A stretch of DNA of 5,936 bases from Acidobacteriota bacterium (GCA_020853255.1 JADYZI010000053.1:1-5936); one strand, 5' to 3'. Positions 1 to 5,763 are shown, counted from the stretch's first letter. Notes: a model not told the origin generated them from the sequence alone. Numbers and translations: made by a program.

Positions 1-917
1 CGACCGTCAATTTTGCGGTCTCGATGCTGGCACATTGCCGCATCGAGACGCGTGATGATGACCGCGTCATCCTTCGTTCGATAGATCAGGAGCAGACGGT
101 CGAGACAACGCTCGATAAGATCGGCGAACTTAGTGACCTTCCCAAATTGGAGCTTCTTTCAAAGCTTGTCTATTTTTTCCGTCCTGAGGTCGGGTTTGAG
201 ATGACGACGCGTTCCGAGGCACCGGCCGGTGCGGGGCTTGCAGGTTCTTCGACTCTGAATATCGCGTGCATCGGAGCGTTAAATAAACTCGTCGGCGACC
301 GCTACGCACCCGAACGCTTCATCCCGATCGCCGCTAACGTCGAGTGTCAGGTGATACGTGTGCCGACCGGTTTTCAGGATTATTACTCGGCTCAATATGG
401 CGGTGCCGCGTCGATCCATTTCGGCCCCGAGGGCATTCGCCGCGAAGGCCTTGATATCGATCTCGAAACGCTCGAACGCCGCACCGCAGTTCTCTACACG
501 GGCGAACCGCGAAATTCCGGCACGAATAACTGGGAGATCACAAAACGCCACATCGACGGCGACCGCGAGATCTTCGAGATATTCGACGGCATCAGGGATA
601 CGTCGATCTCCTTACGAATGGCACTGCTTGAAAGCGACTGGGACGCCGTTGGCGAGATCATCAAAGAGGCACATCCGGCGCGAAAACGCCTTTCGCCGAA
701 CATCACCACGCCGCATATGGATCACCTGATCGATGTCGCCCTGGCGAACGGAGCGATCGCTCCAAAGGTTTGCGGTGCAGGCGGCGGAGGCTGTATCGCT
801 TTCTATTGCGAGGACGGGCGACGCAGCGATGTCGAGGCCGCACTAGCCGCACAAGACGGTGCACGCGTCCTCGATTACAACATCGTCCGAGACGGCCTCA
901 AACTCGCCGTCTCCTAA
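1..917 (+). CDS. GHMP-family sugar kinase, HddA-like (5' end cut by window)
   Basis: This is the C-terminal part of a cytosolic GHMP-superfamily kinase, which transfers the ATP gamma-phosphate to a small-molecule hydroxyl. The reading frame is open to the window edge (first full codon at 3) and the residues before the ATG at 24 (TVNFAVS) continue the family's N-terminal fold, so the true start lies outside and the ATG at 24 is internal. Numbering from that ATG, the phosphate-binding loop is PAGAGLAGSST (67-77), the likely catalytic Asp lies in GFQDYY (D119), and the glycine-rich third motif is KVCGAGGGG (248-256). YTGEPRNSGTNNWEITKRH (158-176) is reminiscent of D-glycero-D-manno-heptose 7-phosphate kinases (HddA), which work in nucleotide-activated heptose synthesis. 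A substrate cannot be assigned safely, and no heptose genes are visible beside it. It ends in TAA and converges on the next gene with a 29-bp gap. The family call is firm; the HddA subgroup is tentative. Confidence 0.88.
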   Translation, partial: TVNFAVSMLAHCRIETRDDDRVILRSIDQEQTVETTLDKIGELSDLPKLELLSKLVYFFRPEVGFEMTTRSEAPAGAGLAGSSTLNIACIGALNKLVGDRYAPERFIPIAANVECQVIRVPTGFQDYYSAQYGGAASIHFGPEGIRREGLDIDLETLERRTAVLYTGEPRNSGTNNWEITKRHIDGDREIFEIFDGIRDTSISLRMALLESDWDAVGEIIKEAHPARKRLSPNITTPHMDHLIDVALANGAIAPKVCGAGGGGCIAFYCEDGRRSDVEAALAAQDGARVLDYNIVRDGLKLAVS

Positions 918-946
918 GGCGATCAGAAGTGAATGCCGTTAGATGG

Positions 947-3007
947 TCAATTATTCGGCATTCCGAAGTACACCGGCTGGCCTTGGGCACTAGGTAGTAC
1001 GAGAGCATAGTTATAACTGCCGCCCCAGCGCAAATACCAGGTTCTATACAGCGGTCTGTAAAGCGTAACGTATAGTCCGAACTCACCCGTTACGATCGGC
1101 ATTGGAATATCTCCGGCACTTCCGAAGTAAAGATATGCAAATGTGTTATCTAAGCCGCGCCAGATATACCACGTTCCATCCCTAAACACAGCAAGATCGG
1201 CTTTGCCATCAAGATCATAATCCGCAGGCACGGGCGTATCAGTGCTGATCCCCCATTGAGCGATCGCAAATGTCTGATCTGAACTCCTGATGGAATACCA
1301 GACACCGGTGCTCGGACGGTACACGGCAATGTCTAGTTTGCCGTCACCATCGTAATCGGCGGGCACCGGCTTGTCGGAACTCAGGCCCCATTGTACGGCG
1401 GTAAACTGTTGAGTTTCGGAATAGAGGATATACCAAACGCCCGTACTGGGACGAAAGACCGCAAAATCCGTCTTGCCGCCGCCGTCGTAGTCCGCCGGAA
1501 CGGGAATATCGCCGGCCATGCCAAAGTGAAAGACCATCCAGCCGGCGTCAGAACTCCGTCGAATATACCAATTGCCCTCAGGGTTTCTAAAGACCGCATA
1601 GTCCGTAGAGCCATCTCCGTCAAAGTCTCCGGGAGTCGGAACATCCCCTAACGCTCCCGATCCCCATTGAAAGGTCGTTGGTGCAGGCGGCACCCACATC
1701 ATCCAAACAGCATCCGCGCGTGTCCATACGCCGGAAGGCGGATACCAGAACGTAAGGTCTGGCAGTCCATCCCCGTTAAAGTTTGCCGTCCTTACCGGCT
1801 GGGCGTTACGACTGCACGAATTCTTTCTTACGGCAAAGCCGATATCCCCAAGAGGTGATGCAAAGTAAAAGATGAACTGATCGTCTTTTCCATCCCCGTC
1901 ATGATCAAAAAATTCTCGGGATCCGAGTGTCTCCATGTAGTCAGTTCGGGTAAATCCGCCCGAACCATCGTTGATATAAACTGAGTAGTATCCACCACCG
2001 CTGTACGGGGTTTCAAGAATGTCCGGATTGGTATCACCGTTCATTTCTACGAAAGTCAGATCAGCAGAACTTTCCGGATGGAGCCTCGGTACGGTCGGCA
2101 AGAGCGTAAACGTTCCGTCGCCATTTGAATGCCACACCGCCAGGCTCGTAACGGAGTTGACCGTCTTGAACCCGACGACATCAGCTTTCCCGTCACCATC
2201 GACATCTTTGACGATTCCGCCAAAAGGTGATGTTTGATTCACCAACTCAAAATTGCCATTACCCGTATTCTTGTAGATCATCGCACGGAGGACCGATTGC
2301 GGATCATACGCAGTTACCAAAAAGTCGGGTTTTCCATCACCGGTAAAATCTCCGAGCACGGCAGATCGACCATCACTGCCCAATCCGGCTTGTCCAAAAA
2401 TGTTCACTCTGTCGGAGAATGTGCCGTCGGCCTGGCCAAGACGATAGCCGACCGCGTGTCCCTGAGGCCCGATGTTTCCTGAGACATCAAAAAGATCCAA
2501 TAACCCGTCGCCGTTCAGATCGGTCGGCGGGAACCTATTCACGACCGTCTCAAAAACGTTAAACGTCGTATTTACATGGGTGATCGAAGCGTTGCCGTTG
2601 TTCCGAAACATCCTGATCATGCCGTTATATAGATCCACGTAGTCCAGATCACCGTCAGAATCGAAGTCAGCCAGGTTAGGAAACCCAGTGAGAGACTGGT
2701 AAGGATCGATCTCAACAGGCGACGAGATCAAGAGCGGATGGGCAAAGTCCCAATCTCCATTCCCGGTGTGAAGAGCTACGTGTACGACCCAACTTGAGCC
2801 ACTCGCAGCCGACCAAAAAAGATCAGGGAGACCGTCATTATTCCAATCCGCAAGATGAGCATAGTAAGGCACGGCTCCAACTTTCCTGTAAGTTGTGTTG
2901 AAATAGTTTCCACATTGCCCGAATGCAGTGACAGAAAGAGCGAGTGAGCAGAATGCACTCAGAATAGCCGCTAGGATCAGCTTGTTGTTTAATGCACTCA
3001 TTTTCAT
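947..3007 (-). CDS. Exported FG-GAP/VCBS repeat protein, probable double beta-propeller
   Basis: This is a 686-residue secreted or cell-surface protein of unknown function. I chose the ATG at 3007 because GAGGAA (3020-3015) lies 7 nt upstream and the product then opens with a good Sec signal: MKMSALNNK, a hydrophobic stretch at about 10-27, and likely cleavage after AFG (residue 30). A lipobox is absent, since Gln precedes Cys32. An in-frame ATG at 3067 would add 20 charged residues and run through the candidate promoter. Two blocks of Asp-rich calcium-loop motifs follow. The first has seven motifs starting at about 54, 114, 163, 220, 268, 321 and 368 (DWNNDG, DFDSDG, DLNGDG and so on). The second has motifs at about 409, 461, 506, 551 and 596 plus a worn copy near 640, each followed by (A)VFRPSTGVWY-like strands. 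Such repeats fold as beta-propellers in integrin-like and lectin-like proteins. No C-terminal sorting signal is recognisable. The role could be adhesion or glycan binding, but this is not provable here. Confidence 0.88.
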   Translation of the reverse strand: MKMSALNNKLILAAILSAFCSLALSVTAFGQCGNYFNTTYRKVGAVPYYAHLADWNNDGLPDLFWSAASGSSWVVHVALHTGNGDWDFAHPLLISSPVEIDPYQSLTGFPNLADFDSDGDLDYVDLYNGMIRMFRNNGNASITHVNTTFNVFETVVNRFPPTDLNGDGLLDLFDVSGNIGPQGHAVGYRLGQADGTFSDRVNIFGQAGLGSDGRSAVLGDFTGDGKPDFLVTAYDPQSVLRAMIYKNTGNGNFELVNQTSPFGGIVKDVDGDGKADVVGFKTVNSVTSLAVWHSNGDGTFTLLPTVPRLHPESSADLTFVEMNGDTNPDILETPYSGGGYYSVYINDGSGGFTRTDYMETLGSREFFDHDGDGKDDQFIFYFASPLGDIGFAVRKNSCSRNAQPVRTANFNGDGLPDLTFWYPPSGVWTRADAVWMMWVPPAPTTFQWGSGALGDVPTPGDFDGDGSTDYAVFRNPEGNWYIRRSSDAGWMVFHFGMAGDIPVPADYDGGGKTDFAVFRPSTGVWYILYSETQQFTAVQWGLSSDKPVPADYDGDGKLDIAVYRPSTGVWYSIRSSDQTFAIAQWGISTDTPVPADYDLDGKADLAVFRDGTWYIWRGLDNTFAYLYFGSAGDIPMPIVTGEFGLYVTLYRPLYRTWYLRWGGSYNYALVLPSAQGQPVYFGMPNN
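1015..1785 (-). repeat. 45-residue FG-GAP-like protein repeats (C-terminal block)
   Basis: Within the exported protein, residues from about 409 to 665 consist of near-identical units of the form PVPADYDGDGK(T/L)D(F/I)AV(F/Y)RPSTGVWY followed by a WG or FG turn. The motif starts fall at 461, 506, 551 and 596, a strict 45-residue period, with a divergent leading copy (409) and a degenerate trailing copy (about 640, ending RPLYRTWY). The copy at 506 reads DYDGGGKTD, replacing one Asp ligand of the calcium loop with Gly. At the DNA level the units differ at many positions, so the duplications look old rather than recent slippage products. Confidence 0.85.
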
Positions 3008-3038
3008 ATAACGGTTCCTCGGTTCTTGGGTTTTCCCC

Positions 3039-3067
3039 AATCTATCACTCGGATGGCGGGGCGACAA
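3039..3067 (-). promoter_or_regulatory. Candidate sigma70-type promoter for the VCBS protein gene
   Basis: On the minus strand, TTGTCG (3067-3062) and TAGATT (3044-3039) are separated by exactly 17 bp; each matches 4 of 6 consensus bases. The -10 box lies 31 bp before the chosen ATG at 3007. A small hairpin, TTGGG-GAAAA-CCCAA (3040-3026), lies between the -10 region and the ribosome binding site. This fits separate transcription of the gene, independent of purQ 124 bp upstream. It is a by-eye match only. Confidence 0.4.
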
Positions 3068-3130
3068 GCAAATATCTGAGCAGTCGGTGAGACCGACAGC
3101 TTCGCGGCGTCGAAATGCGGCACCGTCAGC

Positions 3131-3832
3131 TCAGGCGGTCTGAGCTTCGATGGCGTGTGTGAGTGAGCGGAAGATGTCGCAGCCGTCGCTTGAACCGAGC
3201 AGGTCGTCGCAGGCTCTTTCAGGATGCGGCATCATACCGAGCACGTTGCGGTCGAGGTTCGTGATACCCGCGATGTTCCCTCGAGAACCGTTCGGGTTCG
3301 CGGCTTCAACCACATTCCCATACTCATCCGAATAACGGAAAAGGATCTGGCCGTTCTCCTCGAGAAGGTCGTAGGTCTCGTCGTCGCAGGTGTAATTCCC
3401 CTCGGCGTGAGCGATCGGCATCGAGAGCACTTTGCCGTTCTCGAGTGCACTCGTAAACGGCGAGTTGGCCGTCTCGACACGCAAATTCACATGCTTGCAG
3501 ATAAAATGCAGGCCCGCGTTCCGCCTCAAAGCTCCGGGCAAAAGCCCCGCCTCGCAAAGTATCTGAAAGCCGTTGCAGATGCCCATCACGAACTTGCCCT
3601 CGGCGGCAAAATCCTTGAGCGACGCCATAACGGGCGAAAATCTGGCCAAAGCACCCGCACGCAGATAATCACCATACGAGAAACCGCCCGGCACGATCAC
3701 CGCGTCAAAGGACGAGAGATCCGTCTCCTTGTGCCAGATAAAATCAACGGGCTGGCCCACGTACTTCGACACGACATGATAAGCGTCGTGATCACAATTC
3801 GAACCGGGAAATACAATTACACCAAATTTCAT
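3131..3832 (-). CDS. purQ: Phosphoribosylformylglycinamidine synthase subunit PurQ (glutaminase)
   Basis: PurQ is the class I glutamine amidotransferase subunit of the three-part FGAM synthase (PurS-PurQ-PurL). It releases ammonia from glutamine for conversion of FGAR to FGAM in cytosolic de novo purine synthesis. The 233-residue product has the usual length for the stand-alone subunit. It starts [14 protein letters not shown], typical of PurQ. The nucleophile Cys86 is in GICNGFQIL, and the catalytic His203 and Glu205 are in MMPHPERA; the oxyanion region [15 protein letters not shown] is at 48-62. All key residues are present, so it should be active. The ATG at 3832 overlaps the upstream stop as ATGA and has only a weak Shine-Dalgarno sequence, which implies translational coupling. 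A further in-frame ATG at 3877 would add 15 residues absent from the family. PurL is not in the window; downstream lies the unrelated VCBS gene. Confidence 0.96.
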   Translation of the reverse strand: MKFGVIVFPGSNCDHDAYHVVSKYVGQPVDFIWHKETDLSSFDAVIVPGGFSYGDYLRAGALARFSPVMASLKDFAAEGKFVMGICNGFQILCEAGLLPGALRRNAGLHFICKHVNLRVETANSPFTSALENGKVLSMPIAHAEGNYTCDDETYDLLEENGQILFRYSDEYGNVVEAANPNGSRGNIAGITNLDRNVLGMMPHPERACDDLLGSSDGCDIFRSLTHAIEAQTA

Positions 3833-4047
3833 TTCTTTATTGCCAATTCTTCCTGGGCCTGTGCCCATCGTCGCCATGCTTTTGGAATAGGCTTCCCGCC
3901 ATTCGCTTCACGGATTCGCAATATCTCGTAACTCTGCTCCTGGAGCGATTCCAACTGCCGAAGCCGCTCGAGCAGCGGCAAGTTTCGAGCATATGCCCGA
4001 TACTTCTCCTTTCGGCTGATAAGCTTTTCTTTAGAATCTGAACTCAT
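3829..4047 (-). CDS. Small charged helical protein (72 aa), putative partner of the nucleotidyltransferase
   Basis: I do not recognise a named family with certainty. The start at 4047 is supported by a strong Shine-Dalgarno sequence, GGAGGGA (4061-4055), 7 nt upstream and inside the preceding gene; an earlier in-frame ATG (4146) lacks this support. The product is rich in Lys, Arg and Glu and looks almost wholly helical: a basic segment [14 protein letters not shown] (11-24), an amphipathic, possibly coiled-coil stretch [20 protein letters not shown] (25-44), then [20 protein letters not shown] (53-72). It overlaps the nucleotidyltransferase gene by 17 nt and the purQ start by 4 nt (ATGA). This tight pairing, and a general likeness to small proteins encoded beside AbiEii/MNT-type nucleotidyltransferases, suggests the two form a functional pair, perhaps antitoxin or effector binding. 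That is inference; it could also be a simple DNA- or RNA-binding accessory protein. Confidence 0.7.
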   Translation of the reverse strand: MSSDSKEKLISRKEKYRAYARNLPLLERLRQLESLQEQSYEILRIREANGGKPIPKAWRRWAQAQEELAIKK

Positions 4048-4579
4048 CCGAAAGTCCCTCCTGTATCTTCCTCCAAGCCATGAGCAGATCAAATCGGTCC
4101 AGGATATCCTTAAGTTTTGCCGGATCAAGAACATCGCTCTCGGCAAAATGCTGGATCTTTAAGATATCTTTCGGCCTGGCAACGACCGCCCACATTGCCG
4201 CAAGATGTTCCGGCGAAAGAACCTCGATGCTGCCGCCCTCAAACGAAAACTGAATCGAATTTGCAAGAGCGTCTCTCCATAGCGGATCATTCCCGCATTC
4301 TACGAATTGAACCAACCACCCTTGGATCGAAATGAACTCGTGGTCGTATTTATAACCTTTCTCCCGACAGTATTCGTAGATCGATCCAAGAGAAAGAATA
4401 GCAGTTTCCTGCGGCGGGTCGAATAAAAAGAAGATGTCAAGATCTTTGGTCGCGATCGGCTCCGCATAAAAAGCGACCGCTGACGCCCCGCCAACCGCAT
4501 ATCTGCCGATAACGCCATTAGCCCTCATATCATTGAGGACCGAAAAGACGTCCGCAAATTTGAGCCGGTCTCCCGTCAA
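4031..4579 (-). CDS. Nucleotidyltransferase-fold protein, AbiEii/MNT-like, TTG start
   Basis: This 182-residue protein belongs to the polymerase-beta-like nucleotidyltransferase superfamily, by signature nearest to the AbiEii/AbiGii or minimal nucleotidyltransferase group. The diagnostic part is YAVGGASAVAFYAEPIATKD followed by LDIFF: the GG-x-S motif (30-33) and the metal-binding DxD pair, Asp46 and Asp48, in TKDLDIF. The usual third carboxylate is not in its expected strand; WLVQFVE (89-94) has Gln91, with Glu94 nearby, so catalytic competence is uncertain. SPEHLAAMWAVVARPKDILK (122-141) matches the helical C-terminal part of such proteins. The start is TTG at 4579, overlapping the purS stop as TTGA, with GGAGGT (4591-4586) 6 nt upstream. 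An internal ATG at codon 18 would clip the first helix. Relatives act as toxins that AMP-ylate or add nucleotides to targets. That role here, inside a purine operon, is a hypothesis only. Confidence 0.8.
   Translation of the reverse strand: MTGDRLKFADVFSVLNDMRANGVIGRYAVGGASAVAFYAEPIATKDLDIFFLFDPPQETAILSLGSIYEYCREKGYKYDHEFISIQGWLVQFVECGNDPLWRDALANSIQFSFEGGSIEVLSPEHLAAMWAVVARPKDILKIQHFAESDVLDPAKLKDILDRFDLLMAWRKIQEGLSDEFRF
4055..4061 (-). promoter_or_regulatory. Strong ribosome binding site for the 72-aa protein
   Basis: GGAGGGA on the minus strand is 7 nt before the ATG at 4047, within the coding sequence of the nucleotidyltransferase. It is the best Shine-Dalgarno in this operon, so the small protein may be made in excess of its neighbour. 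It also decides this start over the earlier in-frame ATG at 4146. Confidence 0.65.
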
Positions 4580-4821
4580 CCCGAGACCTCCACCTGAAAA
4601 TCCTCGATCACCGGATTCGCCAGAACGTCGCGGCCGATCGTCTCGGCGGCCTCGCGGGCCTCCGCTTCGCTGACGCCGTCGTTAAAACTGATCTCGAAGT
4701 ATTTGCCCTGCCGGATGTCGGCAAGCTGAGAATAGCCCAAGAGCTCTGCCGAATGATGAATTGCCTTGCCCTGCGGATCGAGAACGCCCTTTTTGAGCGT
4801 CACATAAACCTTTGCTTTCAT
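4576..4821 (-). CDS. purS: Phosphoribosylformylglycinamidine synthase subunit PurS
   Basis: PurS is the small dimeric subunit that bridges PurQ and PurL in the multi-subunit FGAM synthase and is needed for ammonia channelling in step 4 of purine synthesis. The 81-residue product has the normal family length. Its hallmarks are MKAKVYVTLKKGVLDPQGKAI (1-21), LGYSQLADIRQGKYFEI (28-44) and the ending DVLANPVIEDFQVEV (65-79). The ATG at 4821 matches the family start; an in-frame ATG at 4860 would prepend a 13-residue extension lacking similarity. No clear Shine-Dalgarno precedes it, which is odd for the lead gene of an operon and may indicate a leaderless or A/U-driven start. It is the first gene of the four-gene overlapping operon ending with purQ, and its TGA overlaps the TTG start of the nucleotidyltransferase. 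Confidence 0.95.
   Translation of the reverse strand: MKAKVYVTLKKGVLDPQGKAIHHSAELLGYSQLADIRQGKYFEISFNDGVSEAEAREAAETIGRDVLANPVIEDFQVEVSG
4586..4591 (-). promoter_or_regulatory. Ribosome binding site that fixes the TTG start of the nucleotidyltransferase
   Basis: GGAGGT on the minus strand lies 6 nt before the TTG at 4579 and inside the last codons of purS. Without this site the first conventional ATG would be codon 18. Its strength and spacing are the main reason to accept TTG as the start. Confidence 0.65.
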
Positions 4822-4959
4822 TAATACGGTTTGTGAAACAAGGTATAGATTCTTACGCAAAAAATTGTATAAATCAATGTCCTGTGTTAATGTTCATTAT
4901 CGCAATTTGATAGCGAACCGTCCTCATTCAATTTTCTAAGGAGCAAACGTCAAGGAAAT
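4822..4959. promoter_or_regulatory. Divergent promoter region between purS and the DUF4870 gene
   Basis: This 138-bp AT-rich spacer must carry the promoters of both the leftward pur operon and the rightward membrane-protein gene. No box is close to consensus. On the minus strand the best pair is TTGATT (4877-4872) with AAGAAT (4854-4849), 17-bp spacer. On the plus strand TTGTAT (4865-4870) and TAATGT (4888-4893) have a 17-bp spacer. Both are weak. The spacer also holds a dyad at 4892-4918. Confidence 0.35.
4892..4918. promoter_or_regulatory. 27-bp dyad, inverted GATAnnGAAC half-sites (candidate operator)
   Basis: The arms GTTC-AT-TATC (4892-4901) and GATA-GC-GAAC (4909-4918) are inverted copies of GATAnnGAAC around a 7-bp centre. 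Eight of ten arm positions pair, and the two mismatches fall at matching places in both arms, as expected for a homodimeric repressor site rather than an RNA hairpin. It lies 71 bp upstream of purS and 42 bp upstream of the DUF4870 ATG. The GAAC cores recall the CGAAC core of Bacillus PurR boxes, but flanking bases and spacing differ, so that link is speculative. Confidence 0.35.
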
Positions 4960-5364
4960 ATGCAAAATATGTCGGCCGGTAAAACGGCACTTGGGTTGGA
5001 TAACAATATTGGAGCAATGCTCTGTTATCTGGGAAATTTAGTTTGCCTACTCGGCCTGATTTACAGCATCATCGTCTTGGTCACCGATAAAACCAATAAA
5101 CTACCGCGTTTTCACGCAATGCAGTCGATCCTGCTGTTAGTTGCAAATCTGGTGATCGGAATTCCGCTTTATGTAGTTATTGTGGTTCTTGCGTTAATGG
5201 GCACCACGATCACTTCATTGCTCGCTACCTTGATCTGGCTCGTGCTTATGGTCGTTGGACTGGCAATTTTTGTCTTTTTCATCATCTCGGCGATCAAAGC
5301 CTACGGCGGCGAGCTTTACAAAGTGCCCGTCATCGGCAACTTCGCCGACAAATTCTCCAACTAG
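4960..5364 (+). CDS. DUF4870 (Tic20-like) small integral membrane protein
   Basis: This 134-residue inner-membrane protein of the DUF4870/Tic20-like family has no established biochemical role. The first part, GLDNNIGAMLCYLGNLVCLLG, leads into a first membrane helix (about 18-42). The family hallmark RFHAMQS (50-56) precedes a second helix (about 56-80), and a third spans about 86-112. The C-terminus AIKAYGGELYKVPVIGNFADKF (111-132) is the usual cytosolic family ending. Two ATGs compete. The one at 4960 is 16 nt from AAGGAG (4938-4943), which is far, and only 2 nt from AAGGAA (4952-4957). The one at 4969 is 11 nt from AAGGAA and gives the more typical N-terminus MSAGKTALGL. The family call does not depend on this. 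It is divergent from purS and appears monocistronic. Confidence 0.88.
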   Translation: MQNMSAGKTALGLDNNIGAMLCYLGNLVCLLGLIYSIIVLVTDKTNKLPRFHAMQSILLLVANLVIGIPLYVVIVVLALMGTTITSLLATLIWLVLMVVGLAIFVFFIISAIKAYGGELYKVPVIGNFADKFSN

Positions 5365-5391
5365 GCTTTAGCTTTGGAGTTGTTCGACATT

Positions 5392-5432
5392 GAGGGCGGC
5401 GTTTTGCACTTTCAGTGCAGGAGGCCGTCTTC
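5392..5432. repeat. 41-nt hairpin downstream of the DUF4870 gene
   Basis: The core TGCACT-TTC-AGTGCA (5405-5419) is perfect. Outside it GAGGGCGGC (5392-5400) pairs with GCCGTCTTC-like bases (5424-5432), allowing G-U pairs, with only one G-G mismatch at 5401/5423. The stem therefore spans about 18 pairs over 41 nt with a 3-nt loop. It begins 27 nt after the stop at 5364. There is no T-tract after it, so it is not a classic intrinsic terminator, though it could protect the 3' end of the mRNA. A smaller hairpin, GCATT/AATGC (5434-5450), follows at once. Confidence 0.5.
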
Positions 5433-5549
5433 CGCATTTCCTTCGAATGCAAATGAAAATCGAAAACATAAACTCTGCGGCCTTGCTAAGCCACGTCGTT
5501 TTACTGCGTGGAACCGACACGCAACACCGATATCGGACCTTCTTAGCTA

Positions 5550-5576
5550 GCTCCGTAGGAGCGAAATGTTTATAGA
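5550..5576. repeat. GCTCC-GTA-GGAGC hairpin with ATGTTTATAGAA tail
   Basis: A 5-bp perfect stem with a 3-nt loop (5550-5562) is followed by GAAATGTTTATAGAA. A compact hairpin plus a fixed tail is the form of REP-like units mobilised by REP-associated tyrosine transposases. I recall similar sequences recurring between genes in other bacterial genomes but cannot name the element, and no transposase is present here. Confidence 0.4.
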
Positions 5577-5653
5577 ACGCGGCTATCTAAATACTTCCCG
5601 GAGGCGGCTTGCCCGCCGACGATCCGCATTCCGCACGCCTTTGACTCCGAAAT

Positions 5654-5686
5654 AAGTCATAGGTAAAAAGTGAGAAGTCATAAGTC
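5654..5686. repeat. AAGTCAT short direct repeats
   Basis: AAGTCAT occurs at 5654-5660 and 5675-5681, with a third partial copy AAGTC at 5682-5686, separated by GGTAAAAAGTGAG-type purine-rich sequence. On the other strand this reads as repeated ATGACTT. It directly abuts the ACGCAAAG-type inverted repeat, suggesting the two may travel together. Confidence 0.4.
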
Positions 5687-5689
5687 TTC

Positions 5690-5759
5690 CTTTGCGAACT
5701 TTGCGTTTATGTTCCGTTTTAAACGCAAAGAACGCAAAGTTCACGCAGAGGCCGCAAAG
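5690..5759. repeat. CTTTGCG/CGCAAAG inverted repeat with short tandem array
   Basis: The left arm (5690-5709) and right arm (5720-5739) form a 20-bp inverted repeat with two mismatches around a 10-nt loop. Each arm is built from 8-mers of the ACGCAAAG type: copies on the plus strand at 5723, 5732, 5743 (ACGCAGAG) and 5752 (CCGCAAAG), spaced 9, 11 and 9, and two inverted copies at 5690-5706. Repeats of this type are familiar as non-coding intergenic repeats in several phyla; spurious reading frames across them give Leu/Cys/Phe-rich peptides. Confidence 0.6.
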
Positions 5760-5763
5760 AAAG

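Noticed and set aside
770..997. + strand frame of 75 codons at the end of the kinase gene
   Set aside because: It is an out-of-frame, Arg-rich shadow of the kinase 3' end that runs into the convergent gene.
3007..3067. Upstream ATG start for the VCBS protein
   Set aside because: It would place 20 charged residues ahead of a clear signal peptide and overlap the likely promoter. The ATG at 3007 has GAGGAA at ideal spacing.
3832..3877. Extended start for PurQ
   Set aside because: The 15 extra residues precede the conserved [12 protein letters not shown] start and overlap the 72-aa gene. The ATGA junction is the better explanation.
3224..3931. Long + strand open frame (235 codons) opposite purQ
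   Set aside because: It is antisense to purQ, whose protein signature is unmistakable. The translation is rich in Arg/His with no domain-like pattern, as expected of a codon-mirror frame.
5355..5378. CTCCAA/TTGGAG pair around the DUF4870 stop as a terminator
   Set aside because: It is only 6 bp with a 12-nt loop, and no T-tract follows, so it is too weak to call.
5390..5575. + strand open frame of 61 codons after the DUF4870 gene
   Set aside because: It covers the 41-nt hairpin and other palindromes and has no recognisable protein features or Shine-Dalgarno.
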